DNA from: Pseudoalteromonas lipolytica
GTDB taxonomy: Bacteria > Pseudomonadota > Gammaproteobacteria > Enterobacterales > Alteromonadaceae
Reading direction: 5' to 3'
Assembly (NCBI RefSeq): GCF_001306915.1
Contig: NZ_LJTC01000013.1
Span: 62,001 to 126,000, forward strand
DNA: 64,000 bases
In this document: one piece after another, positions 18,889-27,522 of the stretch
How positions within the stretch are numbered: position 1 is the first letter of the stretch
Layout: every line of letters begins with the position of its first letter
Made by a program: the position numbers and the translations under genes
Notes under the pieces: generated by a model
Seen by the model: only the letters and a program-made list of their open reading frames with translations
The model's database searches: none
Told to the model about the DNA's origin: nothing

Positions 18889-19425
18889 ATGCTTCATAAA
18901 CCGTTACAATTTCCAGCCTTGTTTTGGTTTCTCTTTTATTGGCTGTTTAGTAGTCTAATTGAGTCATTAGTAAAAAAGAGAAAGTTGGTGTCAGCAGCTA
19001 TTACCCTTACTCAATACGTTAAAAAACGTACAGGTGTGCCTCTGGGGCATAAAGATTCGCTGCGCAATATGCTGACACGTTCTCTAGGTGCTAGCTCATT
19101 TTATCTGTTTTGGCGATATTGGAATCCGGTGTGGAGCTATTACTTATCTCGGTATGTCATGAAGCCTTGCAATGACATTATGCCGGTTTGGTGTGCGGTT
19201 GTTGTTACTTTTGCCGTCAGTGGGGCGCTGCACGATTTAGCGGTGAGTTTAGTGAAGTTAAAGCCACTATTCTTTTTTACTCCTTGGTTTACTGTGATGG
19301 GCGCTTTGGTATTAGTAAGCAAGTATAGCCAAATACAGTTTAGCTCTGCTCCTTGGTGGTTAAGAGCGCTCGCCAACATTAGCTTTATTGGATTGAGCTA
19401 TTGGTTGACGAGCCACCTTTTTTAG
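18889..19425 (+). CDS. Small MBOAT-like membrane acyltransferase domain protein
   Basis: A 178-residue inner-membrane protein with about four to five hydrophobic helices. The segment SFYLFWRYWNPVWSYYLSRY followed by VVTFAVSGALHDL resembles the core of MBOAT or wax-synthase-like O-acyltransferases, where the His of the GxxHxL-type motif is catalytic. The protein is much shorter than the usual 350-500 residues, so it is either a minimal family member or a partial domain. No clear ribosome site precedes the ATG. It converges on the Old Yellow Enzyme gene with four bases between the stops. Its substrate is unknown. Confidence 0.6.
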   Translation: MLHKPLQFPALFWFLFYWLFSSLIESLVKKRKLVSAAITLTQYVKKRTGVPLGHKDSLRNMLTRSLGASSFYLFWRYWNPVWSYYLSRYVMKPCNDIMPVWCAVVVTFAVSGALHDLAVSLVKLKPLFFFTPWFTVMGALVLVSKYSQIQFSSAPWWLRALANISFIGLSYWLTSHLF

Positions 19426-19429
19426 CGCG

Positions 19430-20521
19430 TCACTGCGTTGCTAAAGGGTAGTCAGTGTAGCCTTTTGCACCGCCTCCAAATAAGGTATCTGGATCATGCT
19501 GCGTAAGCTCAATACCTTGTTCAATACGAGCTGGCAGATCTGGGTTGGCAACAAACGGGCGACCAAAACCAATTAAATCAGCCCAGCCTGCGGCTATTGC
19601 TTGTTCTGCTTTCTCGCCAGTGTATTTGCCTGCATAAATCATTAATCCAGCATAGTTTTCACGTAGCGCTTGCTTAAAACTTTGCTCCATTAAAGGCGCA
19701 TCATCCCAATCAGCTTCAGCAATGTGCAAATAAGCAACGTTAAGGTCATTGAGTACTTTTGCTGCGCCAATATAGGTTTCAAATGGGTTATCATCGACCG
19801 TCCCATTGAGGGTTGTGAGTGGAGCAAGGCGAACGCCAATACGTTCAGCGCCAATTTCATCACAAACCGCTTGTGTCACTTGTTGTAAAAAGCGTAAGCG
19901 GTTTTCTAAACTGCCGCCGTATTCATCAGTGCGTTGGTTTGACTCTGAATCAATAAATTGATTAATTAAGTAACCATTAGCAGCGTGAAGTTCAATACCA
20001 TCAAACCCTGCATCAACTGCATTACGGGCAGCTTGGCGATATTCGTTTATAACCTGTTTGATGTCGTCATGGCTCATTGCGCGTGGCTGTGCTGTGGCAA
20101 CAAAGTCGGGTTTGTCATCTTCATCAATAAAAACTTTTACGTCTTTAGCTGCAATCGCAGATGGCGCAATTGGTTGCTCGCCACCTGTGTTACTTGGGTG
20201 AGACACTCGGCCAACATGCCAAAGCTGAGCGAACATAATGCCACCAGCTTGATGAACTTTGTCGGTTACTTTCTTCCAACCGGCAATTTGCTCGGCAGTG
20301 TAAATACCCGGTGTCCAAGCGTAACCCTTACCTAGGGCTGATATTTGTGTGCCTTCGCTGATAATTAAGCCGGCGCTCGCACGCTGTGCATAGTAGTCGG
20401 CCATTAACTCATTGGCGATATCACCCGGTTGTGATGAGCGAGAGCGAGTCATCGGTGGCATGGCAATACGGTTTTTTAATGTATGACCGGCAAGTTGTAT
20501 AGTATCGAATAATTTGTTCAT
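19430..20521 (-). CDS. nemA: Old Yellow Enzyme family alkene reductase (NemA-like)
   Basis: FMN-dependent NAD(P)H oxidoreductase of 363 residues that reduces activated C=C bonds and electrophiles such as N-ethylmaleimide or nitro compounds. The family sequence starts LFDTIQLAGHTLKNRIAMPP, with QLWHVGRVSHP, the substrate-binding HAANGYLINQF and the flavin segment GFGRPFVANPDLP near the end. The N-terminus after ATG is full length. Upstream, 69-85 bases before the ATG, is a palindrome (20590-20606) like one beside the neighbouring LysR gene, so it is probably controlled by that regulator (inference). Confidence 0.93.
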   Translation of the reverse strand: MNKLFDTIQLAGHTLKNRIAMPPMTRSRSSQPGDIANELMADYYAQRASAGLIISEGTQISALGKGYAWTPGIYTAEQIAGWKKVTDKVHQAGGIMFAQLWHVGRVSHPSNTGGEQPIAPSAIAAKDVKVFIDEDDKPDFVATAQPRAMSHDDIKQVINEYRQAARNAVDAGFDGIELHAANGYLINQFIDSESNQRTDEYGGSLENRLRFLQQVTQAVCDEIGAERIGVRLAPLTTLNGTVDDNPFETYIGAAKVLNDLNVAYLHIAEADWDDAPLMEQSFKQALRENYAGLMIYAGKYTGEKAEQAIAAGWADLIGFGRPFVANPDLPARIEQGIELTQHDPDTLFGGGAKGYTDYPLATQ

Positions 20522-20589
20522 TACGGCTCCTTGAAAGCGAATATGCTTTCAGCATAACGAAAATTATTTATGAAATTAATGCCGGTAAT

Positions 20590-20606
20590 AACAAAACACT
20601 TTTGTT
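20590..20606. promoter_or_regulatory. Candidate LysR-regulator site in nemA promoter
   Basis: Perfect inverted repeat AACAAAA-CAC-TTTTGTT with 7-bp arms. The core ACAAAA-N3-TTTTGT is the same as in the lysR-MFS intergenic palindrome at 21530-21548. Confidence 0.55.
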
Positions 20607-20622
20607 AAAAGTGCAAAAAAAA

Positions 20623-21510
20623 CTACAGCGTTAACCTGGGTGCTATAAAGTCTAAAAACGCTAATACTCGTGATGACACACCGCTGTTTTGATAATACAC
20701 CGCATGCACTTTTTCGCGACGATTAGGGCTCAGTACTTCGCCTTCGAGCACTTTAACTAAACGGCCTGCTTTTAAATCTTCGTTGATCATAAACTCCGAC
20801 AACAAGGAAATGCCATGACCTTGAATACAAAGTTGGCGCACAGTTTCACCGCTTGATGCACTGATTGAAAATTTAAGGTCTAAAGGTGTGGTTAGCGGCC
20901 AGTGATTTAAATGCGGCGCGTCGGTAAAACCAATAAGATGATGTGAGGCTAAGTCGGTTAGCTCATTTAATGGCGGTGCTGCTTTTAAATAATTAGGGCT
21001 GGCAACGAGCTGTAATTTACTGACTCCCAAAGTGCGCGCATGCAAGTTTGAGTCAGCAAGCTCACCAATACGAATAGCAATATCGGTTTTATGCTCAAGC
21101 AAATCGATAATGTTGTCGTGGCTGGTGATCTCAAGTTTTATGTCAGGATAAGCTTGGTTAAAGGCTTTTAAATGTGGTGCTAATTGGTGAAACACAAAAG
21201 GACTTGCAGCATCGACTCTTAATTTTCCTGAAGGGGCGCAGTGTAGAAGCTTTAAGGCTTCTTCGCCTTGTGCTAGCTGACTGAGTGCTTCTCTAGCATA
21301 GCCTAAAAATAACTGACCTTCTTCGGTCAGCTCAATACGTCTTGTGGTGCGGTTGAATAAGGTAACGTTTAATGATTTTTCAAGCCGAGTTACCGCCCGT
21401 GATATTTTTGCTACTTGCTCATCTAAGGCATTGGCTGCACTTGAGAAGCCGCCGGTATCAACCACGCTAATAAATGCTTCTAAATCTTGGGTGTTGGAGA
21501 TCACGCTCAT
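20623..21510 (-). CDS. LysR family transcriptional regulator
   Basis: A 295-residue LysR-type regulator: N-terminal winged helix-turn-helix (residues about 7-66, with FSSAANALDEQVAKISRAVT) and a C-terminal effector-binding domain of the periplasmic-binding fold. It lies between nemA, downstream on the same strand, and a divergent MFS exporter gene. Palindromes with the same core precede both nemA and the lysR/MFS start region, so the regulator probably controls both (inference). The inducer is unknown; an electrophile or quinone would fit an OYE plus exporter set. Confidence 0.93.
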   Translation of the reverse strand: MSVISNTQDLEAFISVVDTGGFSSAANALDEQVAKISRAVTRLEKSLNVTLFNRTTRRIELTEEGQLFLGYAREALSQLAQGEEALKLLHCAPSGKLRVDAASPFVFHQLAPHLKAFNQAYPDIKLEITSHDNIIDLLEHKTDIAIRIGELADSNLHARTLGVSKLQLVASPNYLKAAPPLNELTDLASHHLIGFTDAPHLNHWPLTTPLDLKFSISASSGETVRQLCIQGHGISLLSEFMINEDLKAGRLVKVLEGEVLSPNRREKVHAVYYQNSGVSSRVLAFLDFIAPRLTL

Positions 21511-21529
21511 GGTTTTACCTTTTCATTTT

Positions 21530-21548
21530 TGACAAAAGTATTTTGTCA
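21530..21548. promoter_or_regulatory. Candidate LysR-regulator site between lysR and MFS genes
   Basis: Perfect inverted repeat TGACAAAA-GTA-TTTTGTCA with 8-bp arms, 20 bases upstream of the lysR start and 72 bases before the MFS ATG. Its core matches the palindrome upstream of nemA. Confidence 0.6.
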
Positions 21549-21619
21549 CTACTGCTATTTTTTGCAAATTTAATTTTAGCCACAATAGCTGCACTTTCAA
21601 AATTAATAGAGGATATGTG

Positions 21620-22801
21620 ATGCCAATAGCATTACTTGCATTAACTCTCAGTGCGTTTGCCATAGGCACCACTGAGTTTGTGATTGTCGGCTTAGTGCCA
21701 ACCATCGCTGATGATTTAGCGGTTTCGTTACCGAGTGCCGGGCTACTTGTTAGCTTGTACGCATTAGGGGTTGCGGTGGGGGCGCCAGTATTAACTGCGC
21801 TTACCGGACGCTGGAATCGAAAACATGTATTACTTAGCTTAATGAGCCTATTTGTAATCGGTAATTTACTGGCTTGGCAAGCACCTAGTTATGGTAGCTT
21901 GATCACCGCAAGGATTCTAACAGGCCTTGCCCATGGGGTGTTTTTCTCAATTGGTTCAACCATCGCTACTGGGCTTGTCAGTAAAGATAAAGAAGCTAGT
22001 GCCATTGCGATTATGTTTACCGGTTTAACGGTTGCATTAGTAACCGGTGTGCCATTAGGAACGTGGATTGGTCAGCACTTTGGCTGGCGAGCGACCTTTT
22101 TAGTGGTGTCTTTACTGGGATTAATTGCACTGATCGGTAGCGCGTTTTTAATTCCGAGCAACTTAAAGCAAAGTAAACCAGCTACTTTGAGTGAGCAGCT
22201 AAAAGTAATGGTGCAACCTAGGCTTTTACTGGTGTACTTGATGACCATACTTGGTTATGGCGGCACATTTACTGCCTTTACCTATTTAGCGCCAATTTTA
22301 GAGCAGCAAACTGGATTTGCATCAGCCACCATTAGCTTAATTATGCTGGTATATGGGGTATCGGTTGCTGTTGGCAATATCTACGGCGGTAAGTTAGCTG
22401 ATAAAAAAGGCCCGATTAGTGCGCTGACCATTATCTTTAGTGCTTTGAGTATTGTGCTGTTAGTGCTGACCTTTACCATGCAATCTAAAGTCGCTGCGGT
22501 ACTGACCATACTTGTATGGGGGGCATTTGCGTTTGGTAATGTGCCTGGGCTGCAAGTCTATGTGGTTAAACTTGCCGAAAAGTTCACACCGAATGCTGTC
22601 GATGTTGCCTCAGGGTTAAACATTGCAGCGTTTAATATCGGTATTGCGCTGGGTTCAGTGTTAGGTGGTGTTGTTGTTGAAAACTATTCATTGCAAGACA
22701 CTGCTTGGATTGGTGCTATCATTAGTCTAGCGGCGTTAATTGCAACACGATACAGCGGTTATTTAGATAAACGCGAGACCCCAAGGCCACAAACAGCTTA
22801 A
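21620..22801 (+). CDS. MFS (DHA1-type) efflux transporter
   Basis: Inner-membrane drug/metabolite:H+ antiporter of 393 residues with about 12 helices, resembling the AraJ/YdhP-type branch. Helix 1 has the family string FAIGTTEFVIVGLVPTIA, loop 2-3 has GRWNRKHVLL, and helix 5 carries the antiporter-like LVTGVPLGTWIG. The ATG at 21620 follows AGAGGA; a GTG three bases earlier is less likely. It is divergent from lysR and probably under its control. Substrate unknown. Confidence 0.9.
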   Translation: MPIALLALTLSAFAIGTTEFVIVGLVPTIADDLAVSLPSAGLLVSLYALGVAVGAPVLTALTGRWNRKHVLLSLMSLFVIGNLLAWQAPSYGSLITARILTGLAHGVFFSIGSTIATGLVSKDKEASAIAIMFTGLTVALVTGVPLGTWIGQHFGWRATFLVVSLLGLIALIGSAFLIPSNLKQSKPATLSEQLKVMVQPRLLLVYLMTILGYGGTFTAFTYLAPILEQQTGFASATISLIMLVYGVSVAVGNIYGGKLADKKGPISALTIIFSALSIVLLVLTFTMQSKVAAVLTILVWGAFAFGNVPGLQVYVVKLAEKFTPNAVDVASGLNIAAFNIGIALGSVLGGVVVENYSLQDTAWIGAIISLAALIATRYSGYLDKRETPRPQTA

Positions 22802-22889
22802 ACTAATATATTGATAGTTCGGGGCTTTGTCGTTATTTTAGGTGCGTAGTTTGATTATTAGTCAATAACTAAAACCACAAGGAATAACG

Positions 22890-23357
22890 ATGAAGCACCT
22901 TTATTTTCTAGCTATTTGCCTGTTAAGCACATTTACTAGCCAAGCAAAGCAAGCTAACCCAGAGCTCACAGCATTAGCACAGCAGTACTTTAATACCATG
23001 GTTGCAACACAAGCACCTAATGCTACCAACAAAGAGCTAGAAGCTTTTTTAGCTTTATTAACTGATGATGTAGCAAACCAACATTTACCTTATCAAACAG
23101 ATGATTCAAGAGAGCCAGATGGCAAAGCGATGATGCGCAAAGGCATGACTTTTTACCTTGGTGCGCACACTGAATACCAAGCAAACTTACTCGATACCTT
23201 TATTTTTAATGATTCTGCCATTGCTTTGCGTTATACCCATCATGCTAAAGGTATACATCCGCAAAACCAGCAAGAAATTGAATACACGCAAACCATTATG
23301 GATGTGCTCGAAATCGAAGATGGCAAGATAGCGGTTATTCGTAAATACCACGAATGA
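22890..23357 (+). CDS. Exported SnoaL/NTF2-like protein
   Basis: A 155-residue protein with a clear signal peptide (MKHLYFLAICLLSTFTSQA, cleavage near 19-20) and an NTF2-like cone-fold pattern: an N-terminal helix (ELTALAQQYFNTMV), then FLALLTDDV, and alternating strands ending in MDVLEIEDGKIAVIRKYHE. Members are often small-molecule binding or isomerase-type proteins. Nothing in the context tells its role. The start follows AAGGAA. It is followed by a clear terminator. Confidence 0.7.
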   Translation: MKHLYFLAICLLSTFTSQAKQANPELTALAQQYFNTMVATQAPNATNKELEAFLALLTDDVANQHLPYQTDDSREPDGKAMMRKGMTFYLGAHTEYQANLLDTFIFNDSAIALRYTHHAKGIHPQNQQEIEYTQTIMDVLEIEDGKIAVIRKYHE

Positions 23358-23384
23358 GCCTCGCTTAACTTTTAGCCTAATATG

Positions 23385-23407
23385 AGCGCTTTTATAAGCG
23401 CTTTTTT
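23385..23407 (+). terminator. Terminator after SnoaL-like gene
   Basis: Stem AGCGCTT (23385-23391) with AAGCGCT (23396-23402), a 4-nt loop and six T residues. Confidence 0.85.
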
Positions 23408-23624
23408 ATTAAAAATACGCCTGCAATAAATTTTCTCTTTTTTCCGTATTTCAGCCTAAAATCATACTTTTTAGGCTTTATTTTGAATAAATTTAAAACT
23501 TTTTTATATTTCGGATAATAAACGTAAGAACAGTGGGTTAGCTTAACTTACGAGTGTAGCTTTGCGGTTGTTTACAATTTGTCAACCTTGAATTGCCATG
23601 CTCATTACCTTAACCTTTATTTTA

Positions 23625-23638
23625 ATTGAACGTTCAAT
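23625..23638. promoter_or_regulatory. BetI operator
   Basis: Perfect 14-bp palindrome ATTGAACGTTCAAT, 12 bases before the betI start. It matches the BetI-type operator core TTGAACGTTCAA I know from gammaproteobacteria. Its position so close to the start codon implies direct block of transcription by BetI, relieved by choline. Confidence 0.85.
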
Positions 23639-23650
23639 CAATAAAAAATT

Positions 23651-24241
23651 ATGCCGAAAGTTGGAATGGAACCTGTTCGTCGTCAGCAGTTAATTGACGC
23701 CACAATAGAGTCGGTTGCAGAGCTTGGTTTGCAAGGCACCACCATAAATAGCATTAGTAAAAAGGCGGGCTTATCGTCTGGCATTATCAGTCATTATTTT
23801 GGTGGTAAGCAGGGCTTAATTGAAGCCACTGTGCGTTATTTATTGACCAGCTTAAAGCAAGCTCTGATGAACCAAGTAACGCCGCAGACCAGCCCTGAGC
23901 AACGATTAATGTTTATCGTTGAAGCAAACTTTTCGCGCATTCAGCAGCAAAGCAATAACACCAAAACTTGGTTGAGCTTTTGGGCGCATTCAATGCACGA
24001 CGCCCAGTTGCATCGCTTACAAAACGTAAATAGTAAACGTTTATTTAGTAACTTATTAAGCTCATTCAAACAGTTAATGAGCGATAGTGATGCCAACTTA
24101 GCCGCTGAGTTAAGTGCAGCCATGATCGATGGTTTATGGCTAAGAGCTGTATTAAGTAAGTCAGACCAAGATCAATTCGAACATTGTGAGCAATTAGCTA
24201 AAGACTACATTCGTTCACTGATAAAACAGTATGGAGCCTAA
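23651..24241 (+). CDS. betI: Choline-responsive TetR-family repressor BetI
   Basis: A 196-residue TetR-type regulator. The N-terminus [20 protein letters not shown] and the helix-turn-helix [20 protein letters not shown] follow E. coli BetI closely, and FWAHSMH with MIDGLWLRA in the ligand domain are also conserved. I keep the ATG at 23651 because of this alignment, although no strong ribosome site precedes it. It is the first gene of the bet operon and its own operator lies just upstream, implying autoregulation. Its stop is one base before the betB start. Confidence 0.95.
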   Translation: MPKVGMEPVRRQQLIDATIESVAELGLQGTTINSISKKAGLSSGIISHYFGGKQGLIEATVRYLLTSLKQALMNQVTPQTSPEQRLMFIVEANFSRIQQQSNNTKTWLSFWAHSMHDAQLHRLQNVNSKRLFSNLLSSFKQLMSDSDANLAAELSAAMIDGLWLRAVLSKSDQDQFEHCEQLAKDYIRSLIKQYGA

Positions 24242-24242
24242 A

Positions 24243-25706
24243 ATGACCACACCTGTTTACGAAAATTTTATTAATGGCCATTTTTTAAAGAATCAAACTG
24301 GCGATACCTTTGCGGTTAAGAACCCTGCAACGGATGAAGTGATTTATCACGTTGAAATCGCTGATGAGTTTATTCAAAACGCGGCAATCGAAAGCGCAAA
24401 ACAAGGGTTTGCAGCATGGTCTGCAATGACGCCAATTGAGCGTAGCCGTATTTTATTAAAAGCCGTGGCAATCTTACGCGAACGTAACGATGAACTGGCA
24501 AAAGTAGAAGTACTTGATACGGGGAAGCCTTGGCAAGAAGCCGAGTGTGTCGATGTTGAAACAGGCGCCGATGTTATCGAATATTTTGCTGGTCTTGCGC
24601 CTGCACAAGTGGGTCAGCAACAAATGGTTGGCAATGACTTTTACTACACACGTAAAGAGCCTTTAGGTATTTGTGCAGGTATTGGTGCATGGAACTATCC
24701 ACTGCAAATTGCGTGTTGGAAATCAGGCCCAGCACTGGCTGCGGGTAATGCGGTTATTTTCAAACCTTCTGAAGAAACACCACTTGGTGCAATTAAACTT
24801 GCAGAGATTTTCATCGAAGCGGGTGTACCTGCTGGCGTATTCAACGTTGTGCAAGGCGCTGCTGAAGTAGGGCAATGGTTAACAGCAAACCCAAATATTG
24901 AAAAAGTGTCTTTCACTGGTGAAGTAGGCACAGGCAAAAAAGTAATGGCAAGCGCTGCTGGTTCACTTAAAGATGTGACCATGGAGCTTGGTGGTAAGTC
25001 ACCGTTATTAGTATTTGATGATGCCGATGTATCACAAGCTGTTAGTGCGGCAATGTTAGGTAATTTTTATACGCAAGGCGAAATTTGCACTAACTGTACG
25101 CGCATTTATGTGCATAAAAATGTTTATCAGCAGTTTATTGATGAGCTGAAAACACGCACTGAGCAAAATATTATTGCTGGCGACCCAATGGATCCGGAGG
25201 TGAATTTAGGGGCGCTTATCTCTAAAAAACACCAAGAGCTTGTACTTGGCTATATCGATAAAGGTATTCAAGAAGGCGCAACCTTGCTAACCGGTGGCAA
25301 GGCTCTGTCACCTGCATCTGCACCAAACGGTTACTTTGTTGAACCGACCGTTTTTGTCGACTGTAAAGACGACATGACCATAGTTAAAGAAGAGATCTTT
25401 GGCCCGGTAATGAGCGTGTTGGTGTTTGATGATGAAGATGATGTTATTCAGCGTGCAAACGATACCCACCTTGGCTTAGCCGCAGGCGTGTTCACTAAAG
25501 ATATTCAGCGTGCACACCGCGTGATCCATCAATTACAAGCCGGTATTTGTTGGATAAACAGCTATGGTAATTCACCTGCAGAAATGCCAGTAGGTGGTTA
25601 TAAGCAATCAGGAATCGGCCGTGAAAACGGTATCGAAACCTTAGATCACTATACCCAAACTAAATCGATTTATGTGGGTATGAGCAATATAGAGAGTCCA
25701 TTTTAA
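24243..25706 (+). CDS. betB: Betaine aldehyde dehydrogenase
   Basis: NAD(P)+-dependent aldehyde dehydrogenase of 487 residues that oxidises betaine aldehyde to the compatible solute glycine betaine in the cytoplasm. Catalytic residues are visible: E248 in MELGGKSP and C282 in GEICTNCT; the cofactor stretch [11 protein letters not shown] precedes them. The C-terminus [20 protein letters not shown] is typical of BetB. The ATG at 24243 follows GGAG; it lies one base after the betI stop. Its own stop overlaps the betA start (TAATG). Confidence 0.96.
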   Translation: MTTPVYENFINGHFLKNQTGDTFAVKNPATDEVIYHVEIADEFIQNAAIESAKQGFAAWSAMTPIERSRILLKAVAILRERNDELAKVEVLDTGKPWQEAECVDVETGADVIEYFAGLAPAQVGQQQMVGNDFYYTRKEPLGICAGIGAWNYPLQIACWKSGPALAAGNAVIFKPSEETPLGAIKLAEIFIEAGVPAGVFNVVQGAAEVGQWLTANPNIEKVSFTGEVGTGKKVMASAAGSLKDVTMELGGKSPLLVFDDADVSQAVSAAMLGNFYTQGEICTNCTRIYVHKNVYQQFIDELKTRTEQNIIAGDPMDPEVNLGALISKKHQELVLGYIDKGIQEGATLLTGGKALSPASAPNGYFVEPTVFVDCKDDMTIVKEEIFGPVMSVLVFDDEDDVIQRANDTHLGLAAGVFTKDIQRAHRVIHQLQAGICWINSYGNSPAEMPVGGYKQSGIGRENGIETLDHYTQTKSIYVGMSNIESPF

Positions 25707-27376
25707 TGAGTACGCAGAACTATGATTACATCATAGTCGGTGCTGGCTCAGCAGGCTGCGTGTTGGCAAACCGACTATCAGCAGACCCTTCTAATAAGGT
25801 GTTATTACTTGAAACGGGCGGTAGTGATAAAAGCATTTTTATAAAGATGCCTACCGCGCTATCAATCCCAATGAATACCGACAAATATGCATGGCAATTT
25901 CATACCGAGCCAGAGCCATATTTAGATAACCGCCAGATGCACTGCCCGCGAGGTAAGGTGTTAGGTGGTTCATCATCGATTAACGGCATGGTGTATGTAC
26001 GCGGTCATGCCAAAGATTTTGATGAGTGGCAGCAACACGGCGCTAAGGGCTGGGATTACCAAGCATGCTTACCGTACTTTAAACGTGCTGAATCATTCTA
26101 CTTAGGTGGTAACAGTTACCGTGGCGATAACGGCCCATTAGGGGTTAATAACGGTAATGAAATGGCTAACCCGCTTTATAAAGCCTTTATCAAAGCGGGC
26201 CAACAAGCAGGTTATGCGCAAACTGATGACTACAATGCAGCCCAGCAAGAAGGTTTTGGGCCAATGCATATGACGGTAAAAGACGGCGTAAGAAGCTCTG
26301 CTAGCCGTGAGTATTTAGACCCAGTTAAGTCACGTAAAAACTTAACGCTAGTCACTGGCGCCTTAGCTGAAAAAGTATTGCTCGAAGGCAAAAAAGCCGT
26401 TGGTGTTGAGTATTCAGTGTCTGGCTCTAAGCAGCAGGCATTTGCAGCAAAAGACGTTATTTTAAGTGCGGGCCCAATTGGTTCACCGCATATTCTGCAA
26501 TTATCAGGTATTGGTGATAAAGACATCCTGAGCGAAGCGGGGGTTGAGGTTAAACATCACTTACCAGGTGTTGGCCAAAACTTACAAGATCACTTGGAGT
26601 TTTACTTCCAATATAAGTGTAAGCAACCAATTACTTTAAACGGCAAATTAGGCCTTGTTTCAAAAGGGCTAATTGGTGCTCGTTGGTTATTAAATCGCTC
26701 AGGTTTAGGGGCGACGAACCATTTTGAATCATGTGCATTTATTCGCTCAAAACCGGGTGTTGAATGGCCAGATATTCAGTATCACTTTTTACCAGCTGCA
26801 ATTCGTTATGACGGTAAAAGTGCCTTTGATGGTCATGGTTTCCAAGTTCATGTTGGGCATAACAAACCAAAAAGCCGTGGTGCAGTAACGATTAAGTCGG
26901 CGGATCCACAGGTTGCACCTAAGATCCAATTTAACTACTTACAGCATCAAGATGACATTGAAGGCTTTAGAGCTTGCGTGCGTCTAACTCGCGAGATTAT
27001 TGAGCAAAGTGCGTTTGATGAGTATCGCGATGGTGAAATTCAACCCGGTAAAGATGTTCAAAGCGATGAAGAAATCGATGCGTTTGTTCGTCAAGCGGTT
27101 GAGAGTGCTTACCATCCGTCATGTTCGTGCAAGATGGGTGAAGACGAGATGGCCGTGGTTAACTCGCAAACTCAAGTACACGGTATCGAAGGTTTACGGG
27201 TTGTAGATTCATCTATTTTCCCAACCGTTCCAAACGGTAATTTAAATGCGCCAACCATTATGGTGGCAGAAAAAGCGGCGGACCACATTTTAGGTAAGCC
27301 TGTGTTATCGGCATCAACTGCAGATGTTGCTATGGAAAAACAATGGCAATCAACGCAGCGTAGTTCGGAGATCTAA
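25706..27376 (+). CDS. betA: Choline dehydrogenase
   Basis: FAD-dependent GMC oxidoreductase of 556 residues, membrane-associated, that oxidises choline to betaine aldehyde. The N-terminal dinucleotide motif [13 protein letters not shown], the GMC signatures [18 protein letters not shown] and [15 protein letters not shown], and the active-site segment [13 protein letters not shown] are all intact. The order betI-betB-betA matches E. coli. It overlaps betB by one base. A 129-base gap with two hairpins separates it from the transporter-like gene. Confidence 0.96.
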   Translation: MSTQNYDYIIVGAGSAGCVLANRLSADPSNKVLLLETGGSDKSIFIKMPTALSIPMNTDKYAWQFHTEPEPYLDNRQMHCPRGKVLGGSSSINGMVYVRGHAKDFDEWQQHGAKGWDYQACLPYFKRAESFYLGGNSYRGDNGPLGVNNGNEMANPLYKAFIKAGQQAGYAQTDDYNAAQQEGFGPMHMTVKDGVRSSASREYLDPVKSRKNLTLVTGALAEKVLLEGKKAVGVEYSVSGSKQQAFAAKDVILSAGPIGSPHILQLSGIGDKDILSEAGVEVKHHLPGVGQNLQDHLEFYFQYKCKQPITLNGKLGLVSKGLIGARWLLNRSGLGATNHFESCAFIRSKPGVEWPDIQYHFLPAAIRYDGKSAFDGHGFQVHVGHNKPKSRGAVTIKSADPQVAPKIQFNYLQHQDDIEGFRACVRLTREIIEQSAFDEYRDGEIQPGKDVQSDEEIDAFVRQAVESAYHPSCSCKMGEDEMAVVNSQTQVHGIEGLRVVDSSIFPTVPNGNLNAPTIMVAEKAADHILGKPVLSASTADVAMEKQWQSTQRSSEI

Positions 27377-27384
27377 TAAGGCCA

Positions 27385-27442
27385 CCCGCAGTTTCGGCTG
27401 TGGGGCTTGCAGTGGCGCGCATCACGAGTTGTTTGTGATGCG
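27385..27442 (+). other. Two tandem hairpins between betA and BCCT-like gene
   Basis: The first has a 7-bp stem (27385-27391 with 27398-27404, one G-U pair) and a 6-nt loop; the second a perfect 8-bp stem CGCATCAC (27418-27425) with GTGATGCG (27435-27442). Neither is followed by a T-run. They probably protect or process the mRNA and so separate expression of betIBA from the downstream membrane-protein genes (inference). Confidence 0.5.
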
Positions 27443-27471
27443 TTAATGCGAGGAATAAAACTGGAGAAACA

Positions 27472-27522
27472 ATGAAGTATTATTACTTATTTTGGGGGGG
27501 TAACTATGACCTTTTGGCTTAG
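27472..27522 (+). other. Short frame with good ribosome site entering a G7 tract
   Basis: An ATG at 27472, placed after GGAG, opens 16 codons (MKYYYLFWGGNYDLLA) and then stops. The tract GGGGGGG at 27494-27500 lies within it. If the tract had six G, this start would run in frame into the BCCT-like gene (MKYYYLFWGVTMTFWLSAG). It is therefore a leader peptide, the true start displaced by an indel, or a switchable start. Confidence 0.5.
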
